Shown: one piece after another, positions 16,001 to 26,424 of the stretch
How positions within the stretch are numbered: position 1 is the first letter of the stretch
How the letters are laid out: each line of letters opens with the position of its first letter
NCBI GenBank assembly: GCA_964023205.1
Contig: OZ026844.1
Coordinates: forward strand, 7,438,840-7,502,839
Origin: Lutraria lutraria
Taxonomy: Eukaryota; Mollusca; Bivalvia; Venerida; Mactridae
Length of the DNA: 64,000 bases
Direction: 5' to 3'
The notes under the pieces: model-generated
Database searches by the model: none
What the model was told of the DNA's origin: nothing
What the model saw: the letters and a program-made list of their open reading frames with translations, nothing else
Position numbers and translations under genes: made by a program

Positions 16001-19000
16001 AATTAATGATCAAATAATTGAATTAAGAAAATAGATTTAAATGTTAAACCACAAGATCACAAACAATTCATACAAATTTTTATATACATCATGTTTTAAT
16101 GTAAACATAAATGAACTTGTTTATCAAGGAATTAAAAGTACAAAATGTAATAGCTTTACTTTAATAAGCTGAAGATTAAAAAAAATCAGTTAAGCCATTT
16201 AAATATTTTCATTAGATTTAAATTACTAAACAATATATGTTTTTAAAAATATGTCTAAAGTTTCTAAACTTATATGTAGTGAGTAATTCAAATTTAGATT
16301 TATGATAAAGATCATGTATATAAAATGTACTGTTATGCAGTATCATATTATGCAAAATATATACATATTCTAAAAGATTAAGTCTTGCCAAATGTATCTA
16401 TGGACAAAGTTAAAATTGCCCCTGACAAATAAGTAATTTAATACTTTAAAAAAAAAAAATATCCTGAGGACAGGAATTGCCCCCGCTGAGAGCTAAGTCA
16501 AAAAGGGGCCATAACTCCTGTGATTAGGCTGTGAAAATGTTTGGATTTAACTGAAATCGAACTTGACCTGTATTTTATTATTAATTTATTATGCACCTTC
16601 ATGTAAAATATGAAACCAATCCATGAAATATTTCTTGAGTTATCGCCCAGAAACCAAACACATTATTCCCTGCCATTTCAAACGGTGGGGGCATAAAAAT
16701 TCTTAAAAATTGACAGTCAATTGATTTAAACACTTCAGTTATGATGTAAAAAACATCATTGATGCCAAACTGGAATTTGTATAATGTGTATCAATTGTTG
16801 ACTGTAGATTTAATAAAATACGCACAAACATAAGCAAATATAACAATAAACTCCCAAAAGAATTAAAAAGCTACACAAAGTCTAAAGTAGCAGCAAAGAA
16901 GCTTAAGTTAAAAAGAAAAGATTCAAATTACCAAACTTGATCTATTTATACAGTAAATACAATTGCTCATTTTTACAATACAGTTGTATATAATTCTACA
17001 AAGTTAGACAATTCTGTGTTTAAATGGCTTCAATTTAATTTGTACACAAAATAATGCTTTAATTCATACAGACTCATGCATAATTTCAATAATATTCATC
17101 AAAATGTCTTTGTTAAAAGCGAAAAATATTTATTCATATAACAACTAATAACTATTGCATCCACATCTATAGAAAGCAAAAAATGTAAAAATTCAGCGTC
17201 AAGGCACATAGCTAACAAAGTGCACATTGACTTACCGTGAGCATTGCCAGATAGCAATGCAAAATTGGATTTTTCTTCAAGAAAATAACCAAAGATAATA
17301 ACATTATAAATCATACATTCATCAGCAGGGCTGAGTATTGTAAACATGTATAGATAATAAGCTGATGCATATATTAGTGTAAATAGTTTAAAATCTGCCT
17401 CTATTACACATTGTTACAATCAGCTGTGGAATTAAATAAAGTTATAGTGGCGATTTATTAATAACACTTGTATTAATACTTTGGCAGCTGATCAGTTTAT
17501 TTTTAATAGCTGTTTATAACATGCAAAGTATTATTAAAAATTAATACCAGCAACAATGAAATGATCGACTTATGGTTAGATGGTGGGAACTAAATATTTA
17601 GATACTGGAAGTTCAAACCTAATTCCATTGTTATGCCCCATACCACGAACCCCTCCATAGAAAAAACTTCATTTTATAAAAAACATCGAAAAATAAAAAA
17701 ATAAAAATTCTCAGAAACATTTTTTTCACTTGGGTTTAAGATGGAGGAAGACTTATACATAGAACTGCCAACTTTCTGTTAGCATGCTGGACAGCAAACT
17801 CTTAACTTTTCTCTGGTTCTGAAGGGATTCAAACACACAGCCACGAGGGGCTAATAATTACCAGTCGAAACCATAGCAACGCCATCATGGAGGCTTATAG
17901 ATGATCATCTATTTAAACCATCATGTTGTATGGTCTAAGCGAAGGAAACATTTTTATTTGCCAACTTAAACATTCCTATTTTCTGTTAGACATAATCATT
18001 CCAATGATAAAAATAAAAATGAACAACTTTTGTAAATTACAGAGAAACATTCTGAATAGTCACCAAGAATAATAACTTATCCCTTTGTGCATTTGGAATT
18101 ATAGTTATATAGGACAGGAAAAGTGATAGGCTACTTAAAGATGTATAATATCTAGACTGAAAGTTCGCAAAATTCTACTTTCTGTTCTATGTGCATGTGT
18201 TATTGATCATTATATAATGATTCTGTATAATGAATGACATTTACATGAATACCATGCATATGAATAGGGTAATTTATTAAATAATTAAATGTTTGATGAA
18301 TTCTGAACCAAAAATGGAATGTTTGTTTTCTATCATTGCAATTTTTGCAAATGTTACAACTTAAAGGTCTAACCGGGATCGCTATATAGTCAACCTTTTT
18401 CAATACTGTTGTAGCCTCATTGAGTAAGGTATTTTAATAAAACACCGTTTTATGTAGTATACACTAAAGACTGAAATAATCAAGAACAAATGTCCTAAAT
18501 GCTAAATAGAAACTACAAGATTTATAGGGCCTCCGGGAATTGCCACAACAGTAAAATGAGGCCCTGGTTCTGGACTTACAGAATAATGCATTATTTGTTT
18601 CAAAATGCAGGTAATAACAAATAATGACAGATCAAATTTTTGTAAGTGAAGATTGAAGTATATTGTAATCTTCAGTGGGCAGTCACTATTGATTAACAGT
18701 ACAAATTAAAGTACTGAAAGTACTCAAGGAAACTGAACTTGCACTGCAGCATGAAACAGAAACGATAAGTTCATCAATTGCATGGCGGGTGTAGAAAAAT
18801 GTAGTTAGTCAAAATATGGTCTGCATCACAATTCCTGGGTGCCAAGCAAGTGACGACCATGGAAAACTGAACAATTGTCACTTTTAAAATTCTGATATTG
18901 ACTGACTGATCAAGCGTGAAGAAAAAAAAGGCCAAAATATAAGGTTTTACCAAAAACAAAAATTCAATAGACACAGCTAAATTAAGGTATTGCAAAGTAT

Positions 19001-22000
19001 GCTTTCAAGAAGAAATGTTAAAAATCTGAATGTTTAACATTTGATAATACACAAACAAGACTGATTCTGTTAGAATGAAAGAAAACAAACAATCCATTTA
19101 TTTTCAGGACCATAATTATACTGTTATGGAAATATTATACAGCTAATGAAGTAATGAGTGAGACATACATTTGGCTGTCTAGATTGTGAAGCTGCTTTCA
19201 AATAATTTAATTACTCACTGCTTTTGTGGGAACTTAAACCTAAAATTTAATACAAGTTTATAATCAATAAAGATAAAAATCACCAAACATAAAAAACATG
19301 AAAAATGATTCATTCAATCCATCAATGTTTCGCCACATTGACTTCTTCAGGATAATAATACAAAAAAAATATATGTTTAAAAAAATACTGTTTTTTTTTT
19401 TATACAAATCTATAAACATAATTATTCAATACAAATATAGTTAATGTAAATTTGAAAAGGGGGTTAAAATTTATCAATTAATATTAAAAACCCATTCATC
19501 CTGATTCATTAATCAGTCTGTCAAAAACTCTCATAACAATGACAACTTTTCATTCACATACTAGTATAATATTTCACAAAAATACAATTTAAACAAATTT
19601 TAAAACTGGCTTCATAATATTACGCACAAAATAAAAACTGACAAGTATTTCTTTGGAAAAAGAACCCATTCGATACATATAGTGCCACAATATGTATTCA
19701 ATAATGTTAAGAAGACTAAATACGTAACACAATAAATATAAGCATCAAGTTGTAAAATGCATAAATATCAAGGACTTCGTGCAAAATCACTGTAACTAGT
19801 TTTGGTTGAGTTACAAATAAGATAGTTTAGAAAAAAACTTTTGTATCTGATATATCTTTAAGTCCTTGTTGAATGCTTTTATAACCAAATCGTGGCCTCT
19901 AGACCTGGATCACTTTTGGGCTAAACATGAATTTTGTAATGTACAATGTCGTACATAAAAATAAAGCTTTCACATTGTTGCATTAAAAATGTATCCAGAC
20001 CCAAATTCAATTTTAAAAATCATTAATTTATGTTATAAAAAAAGATTAGGTTTGCAATTAAAAAAAATATATGCTTTGATTTGTGTAATTACATTTCGTA
20101 CAAAGCCCACATACACAATATAAATTCAATGAAATTCAACAGCTAGTGCATGACAACTGAAAATGAGATAACGCCCCGTAATAAACCTTCACCCTCCTAT
20201 TCTGACATCAAGAGGCACAAAGCCATAAAAATACAACAATATTTTAACTCACAGATAATTCAACTATTTGTTTAGATCGAATATACGTTTGATAAAGGAC
20301 AATTTCGTAAGTGAATTATCCCGCTACCGCTAATAAGTTTGAAGAGCGGATACGATATTGAGGTGTTGGTATCGAGGGACAATCATATTCATTCTTCGGC
20401 AGATAAAGATACTAAAATAATCTCAATTCAAACACTGAAAAGCCTCGAGTTGGATTAAAGTAAATGTACCCAGCTTTTATTCAATACTTTGTTAAATCGT
20501 GTGATTGGTGGCTTACTTTTCTCTAATTTATAATGATACGATGACTTTGGAGCTAACCGATTATCTGAGAAAAAATACTTAACCGATAATTAAAGTTGAA
20601 AGATCCAAGTATAGACCTTGATCAAAGAATTTTTGTAATACTTTTTTTCTCAGTTGTATAAGAGAAGATGGAAATCCATTAAACCAAATAACTGATCGTA
20701 TTACATTAGCATAGCAAAGAATTTTTATGCTTAAAGGTTTTGTGCAACTGCATGATTTAAAAGTTTGGAAATTACAAATTAATCAATATATGTATGAAAA
20801 AGTGAAAAAAATAATATCTTCACAAGATAAGACTTTATTGAAACTATCATTGCCCATGAAAATTCCCAAGATAATCTGTAAGAATATCTAAAATATACAA
20901 GCTTATTAAATTACTTTTAGCTATAACAGAACAACACCTGCTATATTTTCATAAAAACCGAGTATAACTTTATCAAAATCCCTGTTTTGATATTTTGTAT
21001 TGAAACATTGAAGGAGGATAATCGATGCATAAAGACGTAAGCAGTACAAACTTGTTGATTATCATTGCTGACCCATGCTTAATCTTATGTATGAAAAAAT
21101 CGATCTGTATTGTTTGCTTTCAAAATGATTACAAAATCAATGCAAACATAAGAGGGAATTTAATCTTTTTAACAGGCTCAGCTTGTTTACATCAACTGAC
21201 TTTTTACCCTGTTTATAATACTGGCATGTTTGATCGTCCACCCATTTTCTTCTTAAGTTATACACAAATGACTATTTGTTCTTTAATCAGAGACATTTTA
21301 AAAGAGATATTTGAGGAAACAGCCTTGTTATGAATAATAATTAACTTCAAGTACTTTAGATAATTCCCCTTAAAGGTTAAATGAATGATAAATTATTCAG
21401 TTTTAATAATTTTCAATCAAATCTTATTCCAAGAAGAATTTTGAAATTAATTGTGAATATCATTGATCAAAATGTCTCAGCACATTGCATTATAAATATC
21501 TACATGTTATCGACTTCATATCAAATTTCCAATATTTCATTATCCTAAAGCAAAACAATGTCATTTATCATTCAAATTTGTACTTACAATATCAATTTAT
21601 CATGTTTGAATAATTTAGATATGCAGACAACTAAATGCAATACCTCTTTCTGTCCATTATATATGGACAAAAAAAACAACATGTTAAGTAATTTTGCTTA
21701 GCTAGTATGACATTGTGTTTTTCATCATTGACACATGTATGAAAATCATGGCTTAAAATGCTTAAGTTAGAACAATTTGATTGGTTGAAATTATTTGAAA
21801 ATTGATACTTTTATTTCCTTCGTGTCTGAAGAGTATTGTACTGTATTAAGCACTGAATGTGAATAGTAACTACATATATACATCTAATCTGTTCTTTTAT
21901 AAGTTTATATTTCCCTCACTGATATGACAGCATAGTTTCATTGGACGTAAAAACCAAATCAAGTGTTTACAAGGATCTTGACTGATACCAAAAGTTATAT

Positions 22001-25000
22001 TTGAAGACCTCTCAGTCGGCAATTGTTCCACAACGTATACTTCCTCAAATGTAGTTTAAATTTACCTAATCTACAGATTTATGGACCTAGTAGAAATGAT
22101 CAAAAGAATTCAATCCACAAATTATATGCAAACTTCAAACGTGTTTTAAGCATACAGCCTTATATTCATTGTATCAGAAATTTACTTAGCTTGTAAATTA
22201 GGCTCTATCAAAAAAAGTTAATGACATGTTTTGTGAAGAAAAATTCGGATGTAAACAAACAATTATTTGTGAAAGGAACAGATGAGTTTTTTTTTCAATA
22301 ATCTAAAGCAAGTTTAGGATACAATGCGGCATTTACAATAAAGACTGATCAATGAGTTTATTATTGTAACAATTTGTTCATCTCAAGTTGAATAGCCTGG
22401 CAACCAATCCAATTGATGTCTATACTCATCCAAGGCTAAATGCAAGCATAGATATTTTATCAAAACATTTATTGTCTGTAAATAATACGATGTCGTGTAC
22501 AGCATTTAATCCAAAACTGATAAATTGCCATACACTGTTGAGTAGTTTGATTTCGTCTAACATAATGTTACATAACATGGATATATCATGCACACAGACC
22601 ATTTATCATTTAAATTTTTAATAAACTGAATATCCTAGCACTTGAACAACCTGGATAACTAGAGAGCATGTCAGGAAATCAAAACTGAGACAAGAAAAAT
22701 ATTGATGTCCCATTTCTCCAAAAGGTATAGACAACAAGAGTATGAAGTCAAACAGTTCAAGTTGCTACTTGCTAATACAGTTTACGTCTTTATTAATTTG
22801 TATGTCACCAACACAAATGCAATATAAATTACATATTGTAGTATCAGTAGTTACTACTATTTTAATAATGTTTATTGGTAAATACAAACTTCAATGACAT
22901 TTTGTCAAATGCTGATTTCAGAACTGCGACACCCTTTTAGGTAATGGATTCTAATTAACCAGTAGTTTAGAAGCTTGTAAATTTAAAATATAAAAACTAA
23001 ACACTGGCTTGCTAAGTTCGTGTAAATTTCCATTCTTACATTCACAAAAATAGTCATTTGTGACATCTTACTTTTTATTTACAGACCTGTATCAGGTGTA
23101 TGGAATAGAATTCAATTTTAGATTAAGTTAATGACAATTTATTAAAATACAAAATTAAAATGCATTACAATTTACAAATAGGTACAAAATTCCTTCTTAA
23201 CGGTATTAAGGAACCCACACATAAGGCTATACATGCCCAACTTCATACATTATTATTCTTCAATATTTTTTATGCTGATTATTCTGGTTCAGTGATATAT
23301 GTGACTGAAATGATTTACAGCACAGACCAAAAATTGGCACAGGGAAGAAATTGTCATTCAACACCCTGGACTGGATGAAGTAATGCAGGTTTTAGATAAC
23401 TGATTTTGGACTGTATAGATATGGCTTGGTATTAACACCTAGTTAGTCATTTGGTATACACAGTGACCATGTACGTTAATAGACAAACCATCAAACCTCC
23501 CAGACAGTCATAAGTTTGGATATTACACAATTTTGATAGATCCACCTAATCTTTTACCGACGTATCATCTCAATATTTCACGAATTACATAAAGTTCATT
23601 AATATATATATCTATTAACAATAACTATCAATGCCATCTTATAGCTTGGCAATCATACAAGACTGAATTATGTACTTAGTACAATGTATATAAACTTGAG
23701 TATAGAGATTACAACCACAGGCCAGTGCAGCAAAGCGGGATTGATTTCTGTGTGATACATGTTTGCACTGTCGTAACAAAAGAAAATGCGATATAACTTA
23801 ATGATGCATGCAGTTGCATATTACAATTTAATATTTCTGATCAAGATCTACAGGAACCAAATACAATGAAACCATAAATTATTATGTACAAACTACAGAA
23901 TAAGTTAAATCCAATGACTTAAACTTCAGTGTCAAACACTGACTTTAGTTTCAAAGATGACACAAATTTTCTAAATATAAGATTTAGCCATTGAATCTTG
24001 TTATATACATTTATATCAATTCATATTCAATAGTAAAATTGCATGACATACATTGTTATTTAGGTTCAGCCCTACATTGTAACAATGTTTGGCCCATACT
24101 TTCAGTGTCAATAAGTTATCAGTTGCTTGTCTATGGAATCACCACATGAATGTAGATATTGATATAATATACCAATTGGTACAAAAGTACTCACAAGTAT
24201 GACAAGACTATACAAGCTGTTTGTTGAAAAATCAAAATTAATCCTGAAGTACAGATAGATCTGCATTATCACTTGAAGGAATTTGTTTGTAGCTGCAAGA
24301 CCTTTCATCATAAGCACTTGAACAATACAAATTTAAATGAATCTTAAGAAATTATCAGTGTAATTCTCACCAGCAATTTTGTTCAGATTTTGAAATAAAG
24401 AGACCAAAAATAGTTTAAGGTCACCAGGGCTTCGAAATGACTCATGAAATAAGGAAAATAAAACTTCTTACTCTTGAGAATTTGTACCAAAGGGTCAAAT
24501 TCGCTGTAATACATTTGCAGCAAATTTGGTTGACTCTTCAAATTATTAACAGTTATTAGTTAAAGGTCATTTTGACCCTCAACTTTTGGCATTTAGTGAG
24601 CACCCACATGGTTAATCTAAAAGTGTGCACACTTAATACTTAATGTGACCTGACCAGTGTAGTTTAACCGAAATAAAATATGTGAAGTGTATAACCAATT
24701 AAAACTGACCCCTTCACTCCAAACTTATATATACCCTTGTGGCTTGTGCAACAGACAACAGTGACTTAAAACTTACGCATCACACTTCGTGACATTCTGG
24801 ATATTCTTCCAAATGCAAAACTCATTTCTTTAAAAAATTACCATTATAATTATATATATACCAACATGAACAAAAATAGGCTTGAACAGTGTATATATAT
24901 ATATCTGTATCAAGTCTAGTCAAGTACAACAGAATAAGCATAGTAAATTTTTAAGCATTAAGTGCAGAGAAGAAACAGTACCAATAAAAATTTTAAAAAT

Positions 25001-26410
25001 GTTTTAAAAGCTTGAATATCAAGTGAAGAAAACAACATAAATGTGGAAAAATAGGGACTGCTATTTATCAATTACATTTCGCATTACAGTCAAACCTGTG
25101 TTAGCGGCCATCTCCAAATAAAGGCCATTCAAGAATAAAGGCCATTCTTTTATTCATGCATTGGTTATTTGGAACAAAATGACCTCTGAATAAAGACAAC
25201 CTGTCAGTAGAGGTCACACTTTGTGTTTCATAAGGGTGGCCTAATTGGCCTTTGGTCACAGGTTTGACAGTATATCAAAAATAATTCATCTACAATAAAT
25301 TATGGAAGGTATGGAAAATATTTAAAAAATCCGAAATAATGAATATGTATATATGAAGAGCATTTTCTATAATATAATAAGAATTAGTAGATAAACTTAC
25401 AAATACATTTATAATTATGTACCTGACTACAAACAGAAATCTATACATATGCCATAGCAGCAATAAATTAATAGCAAATAATATTGTACTAAATTCTAAT
25501 GAATTTGCAAACAATTAAAAAGGGGTTACTGAAATCACAGCGCTAAATTACACTTTAGAAACTAATTTTGTTGGATCAATACTTTGAATTAAAAAAAAGT
25601 GATATACTTACTTGATCCTTTCCGTCGACTTCCAACACGGCTCATATTCCCGACATCCATTTGTCCACGTAATTGAGATCCTATTGATAACCTACTATCA
25701 CTTCTTTTTCCCTGACGAGATTCAGACTTTGGCAGTATGCTCTCAGTGTCATCATTTTGATCAATTACACCTAATTTTGGTTTACTTTTCTTAACGTTTG
25801 TTTTACTTCCAATTTCACTACCTGAACGTTCAGTACCTAGTCGAGACTTAGATCGACCAGTTAGATTATCATTGTCTGAAGCTTCTTCCTCACTATTAGC
25901 ATTAATTTCTTGTTGTTGTTTTGCTAGAAACTGTTCCTTCATCTCTTGTGTTTGCCATTCTCTAGGTACGACAACTATATCACTAGTAAATTCGCCGTAG
26001 CCTGACATTAAGTGGTATTCTAAACTCTTAGGAACCAGAGTATGCAAGTCTTCATAGAAATAAATAATTCTAGATAGCTGATGTAAAACAGACGTAGCAG
26101 AAAGTTTTGCCTCTTCAAATAAATATCTTTGCGAGTCTTCGTCATTAGACAAGGCACTGTCAAACTGATTGCGAACATTTGTGAAAGCTGCATTAATGTC
26201 TGGAAGTAAGCTTTTCTTGCCCATTCCATCACCAAAAGGATCTTCACTATCAACTTTCTGACTACGTTCTTTGCTTGCAAGCAAGGCTGCTACTTTAGGA
26301 TTTAAATGAGCAAATCTCAAACTCTCCGGAAGTTCTTCAGGTAATTTCCTGTACCTCTTTGGCACTTTTCTCATCTCACACTGATCGTAGAAATATAAGT
26401 CTGACCCCAT
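786..26410 (-). CDS. FAM194-domain protein gene (C3orf20/ERICH6-like), 13 coding exons, 3' part outside window
   Basis: Thirteen exons can be chained from an ATG at 26410 leftward, each with an AG acceptor and GT donor and with matching phases, giving about 1,250 codons before the window edge. Exons 4-7 encode the recognisable domain: YYPSGRPAMMY, a Gly/Phe-rich stretch, then LGCFTPCGRGVCYHPNG and a WKWP segment. I recognise this as the FAM194 domain shared by C3orf20, ERICH6 and ERICH6B. The last visible exon carries a Cys-rich CPLVIRQQILG..CRCSRHHIPY stretch, which I recall from C3orf20-type proteins. Exons 1 and 9 are charged, Ser/Lys-rich and probably disordered. The family has no established biochemical role that I know of. 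The gene is AT-rich with long introns and continues beyond position 1. The family call is from memory of the motifs; the exon chain is read directly. Confidence 0.82.
1242..1421. mobile_element. MITE-like element, family 1, copy 1 (intron 12)
   Basis: About 180 bp bounded by imperfect terminal inverted repeats (TACAGTGTAACCTCTC at the left, GAGAGGTTGTACTGTA at the right) with TA at the tips. The interior repeats the CTCTCTAGAG/AACAACCTC theme. A second copy lies at 12490-12676. There is no coding capacity, as expected of a non-autonomous TA-inserting element. Confidence 0.65.
1583..1660. repeat. 78-bp foldback hairpin element, copy 1
   Basis: A 30-bp left arm starting TCGAGGGCTCAGCG and a 30-bp right arm that is its reverse complement at 28 of 30 positions, separated by 18 nt. 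A near-identical copy in opposite orientation lies at 50202-50279. This copy sits 17 bp from the exon-12 splice donor. Confidence 0.8.
1678..1825 (-). CDS. FAM194-domain gene, coding exon 12
   Basis: The acceptor is TACTCAG on the minus strand and the donor GTAAGA. It encodes 49 codons beginning GDLDGEDLDADFEAEL and ending in AMAIINRLA. The in-frame TAA just past the donor is intronic and not a real stop, because the next exon continues in phase 2. Confidence 0.78.
1826..2610 (-). other. Intron between exons 11 and 12
   Basis: AT-rich intronic DNA with homopolymer runs. No repeat family or gene is recognisable in it. Confidence 0.6.
2611..2831 (-). CDS. FAM194-domain gene, coding exon 11
   Basis: The exon lies between a TTTTTAG acceptor and a GTACTG donor on the minus strand. 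It encodes about 74 codons including NLVDDWMEHYRIALGL and LMIRTAVLGVDDVRIG. It enters in phase 2 and exits in phase 1, matching its neighbours. Confidence 0.78.
3219..3334 (-). CDS. FAM194-domain gene, coding exon 10
   Basis: The acceptor is TTTTTTACAG and the donor GTAAGT. The reading QTSKSQSSEIIKLLKDFPDK then ELEADKELARLQRKA is a charged, likely helical segment. It enters in phase 0 and exits in phase 2. Confidence 0.8.
3335..4122 (-). other. Intron between exons 9 and 10
   Basis: AT-rich intron. A short phrase recurs near 3775-3850 and 3895-3960 (CAACAGCCC/GGTTTACACTT with CTTCCACAATGACATTA), suggesting a small internal duplication. No gene is visible. Confidence 0.5.
4123..5391 (-). CDS. 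FAM194-domain gene, coding exon 9 (large charged exon)
   Basis: A single open exon of 423 codons in phase 0, from a CACAACAG acceptor to a GTGAAC donor after VDSDS. The protein is Lys/Ser/Glu-rich with a run of lysines (EKSKKKKKLKP) and an acidic ESEEEESENSE end. It is probably disordered and has no catalytic motif. The frame stays open past the donor to 4018. The shorter exon is preferred because the donor gives phase 0, which the exon-10 acceptor needs. Confidence 0.78.
5444..5588. mobile_element. MITE-like element, family 2, copy 1
   Basis: Inverted ends CAGTCAAACCT and GATTTGACTGTA enclose repeated GGCCTTTATT/GACCTTTATTCA phrases. Related copies lie at 25085-25272 and about 59988-60090. 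It sits in intron 8, close to the exon-9 acceptor. Confidence 0.65.
5589..6213 (-). other. Intron between exons 8 and 9
   Basis: AT-rich. It contains a pair of GGTCGGTAGG/GGTCGGTAAAGG phrases near 5806 and 6099 that could be the ends of a decayed element. No coding exon is visible. Confidence 0.45.
6214..6312 (-). CDS. FAM194-domain gene, coding exon 8
   Basis: 99 nt, phase 0 to phase 0, between a TTTTTCCAG acceptor and a GTAAGC donor. It encodes DQLLTAFTFSSRAAKDLMRI followed by a basic FAPNKKNKKKARK tail. Confidence 0.82.
6677..6811 (-). CDS. FAM194-domain gene, coding exon 7
   Basis: 135 nt, phase 0, between a TTTTGCAG acceptor and a GTGAGA donor. It encodes VNNNIMFRCVGQTQMSVMFN and the REMARFNVGLVPEADEYKP continuation. 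This is the C-terminal part of the FAM194 domain as I recall it. Confidence 0.83.
6812..7198 (-). other. Intron between exons 6 and 7
   Basis: AT-rich intron with no recognisable element. Confidence 0.55.
7199..7310 (-). CDS. FAM194-domain gene, coding exon 6
   Basis: The acceptor is AATACCAG and the donor GTAAAG. It enters in phase 2 and exits in phase 0. It encodes FLSTEKGGHISEADGSIIRK and WKWPQANVKITEPISFQ. The tryptophan-rich WKW is a family landmark. Confidence 0.83.
7311..7710 (-). other. Intron between exons 5 and 6
   Basis: AT-rich intron with no recognisable element. Confidence 0.55.
7711..7869 (-). CDS. FAM194-domain gene, coding exon 5 (core of the FAM194 domain)
   Basis: Acceptor AATATCAG, donor GTAAGA (CAG|GTAAGA), phase 2 at both ends. 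It encodes YPSGRPAMMYCAAGFGRPGF, then the acidic VYEDGIDSKMLG and CFTPCGRGVCYHPNGIV. These motifs are the best evidence for the family assignment. Confidence 0.86.
7870..8483 (-). other. Intron between exons 4 and 5
   Basis: AT-rich intron. I see no repeat family or gene in it. Confidence 0.5.
8484..8717 (-). CDS. FAM194-domain gene, coding exon 4
   Basis: The acceptor is TTTTTCAG and the donor GTATCC. The donor is placed so that the split codon plus exon 5 reads VVYYPSGRP. A stop codon directly at the donor is removed by splicing. The exon encodes 78 codons of basic sequence (YGDTKRETLLKYRKSPSK and KKLMQASHIDGTTVV). Confidence 0.8.
8718..9459 (-). other. Intron between exons 3 and 4
   Basis: AT-rich. 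Near 9260-9300 a C-rich run and GAGGGGGCATAAA form a short hairpin end like that of the dispersed repeats at 14695-14732 and about 16690. No exon is visible. Confidence 0.5.
9460..9553 (-). CDS. FAM194-domain gene, coding exon 3
   Basis: 94 nt from a CTATTCCAG acceptor to a GTATGT donor, phase 1 in and phase 2 out. In the phase set by exon 2 it reads WVMLKGRQEEVDQNQILEYC then VQRLQESLK. The other open frame over this stretch does not match the neighbours' phase. Confidence 0.76.
10094..10171 (-). CDS. FAM194-domain gene, coding exon 2
   Basis: 78 nt between a TTTCCACAG acceptor and a GTATCT donor. In the phase left by exon 1 it reads TALANPLSYMQTINFQLSNT then AFEDK. The 27-bp satellite begins 30-40 bp upstream of its acceptor. 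Confidence is lower because the exon is short. Confidence 0.7.
10210..10655. repeat. 27-bp tandem satellite, about 16 copies
   Basis: The unit is CATGATATACTGCATGTACT plus ATACATA, repeated with very few differences. A few units carry a 6-bp TGTACA expansion. The unit is partly self-complementary around GCATG. Since 27 is divisible by 3, most frames on both strands are artificially open. Confidence 0.95.
12490..12676. mobile_element. MITE-like element, family 1, copy 2
   Basis: Inverted ends near TACACTGTGCAATCACTCCA and GGAAAGGTTGTACTGTA. Interior phrases (AGCAACACCCTTTGGG, GTTGTTGTTGAGAG, GGCCACTCTGG) match the copy at 1242-1421 in inverse order. It is more diverged than that copy. Confidence 0.55.
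12925..13160 (+). mobile_element. SINE with class-II-tRNA-like head, copy 1
   Basis: About 235 bp. The 5' part has an A-box-like TGGTTGAGTGGTTTAAAGG and a B-box-like GGCTTCAAGCCC separated by a long variable region, as in Leu/Ser tRNAs. The 3' part ends GTTGAAAAGGGCGTAAAAAT with an A-rich tail. Two more copies lie in the window on the minus strand. It resembles the widespread molluscan tRNA-Leu SINEs, but the exact family is not confirmed. Confidence 0.8.
14440..14740 (+). repeat. Dispersed repeat ending in a GGGGGTATAA hairpin
   Basis: The stretch carries GACAGACGGACGGACC, then TGACTCCAATATACCCCC and a terminal hairpin ATACCCCC...GGGGGTAT at 14695-14732. I recall this arrangement as common in bivalve genomes. 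The open frame across it is not a gene. Confidence 0.5.
16460..16700 (+). repeat. Dispersed repeat with AAAGGGGCCATAACTCC core
   Basis: It contains TTGCCCCCGCT at one side, AAAGGGGCCATAACTCC in the middle and GGTGGGGGCATAAA at the other end. It is similar in style to the repeat at 14440-14740 and probably a relic transposable element. Confidence 0.45.
25085..25272. mobile_element. MITE-like element, family 2, copy 2 (best preserved)
   Basis: 188 bp with terminal inverted repeats TACAGTCAAACCTGTG and CACAGGTTTGACAGTA, TA at both tips. The interior carries AATAAAGGCCATTC and GACCTCTGAATAAAGACA phrases shared with the copy near 5444. Confidence 0.8.
25612..26410 (-). CDS. FAM194-domain gene, coding exon 1 (start codon)
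   Basis: ATG at 26408-26410 follows a 14-nt 5' UTR and a TATTTTCAG acceptor ending at 26425. The donor is a consensus GTAAGT at 25606-25611. It encodes 266 codons beginning MGSDLYFYDQCEMRKVPKRY. A folded N-terminal half (FAHLNPKVAALLASKERSQ, LSRIIYFYEDLHTLVPKSLE) is followed by an acidic/SR-rich tail. The reading frame upstream of the ATG is separated by the acceptor, supporting this start. Confidence 0.85.
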
Positions 26411-26424
26411 CTTTTAATTCCTGT

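Larger units (their letters stand above)
10656..25611 (-). other. Intron 1 (about 15.4 kb) of the FAM194-domain gene
   Basis: Very AT-rich sequence between exon 1 and exon 2. It holds the elements listed separately: the 27-bp satellite, a family-1 MITE, a SINE, two dispersed hairpin-ended repeats and a family-2 MITE. I see no convincing exon of another gene; the open frames here are short and without domain signal. Confidence 0.6.
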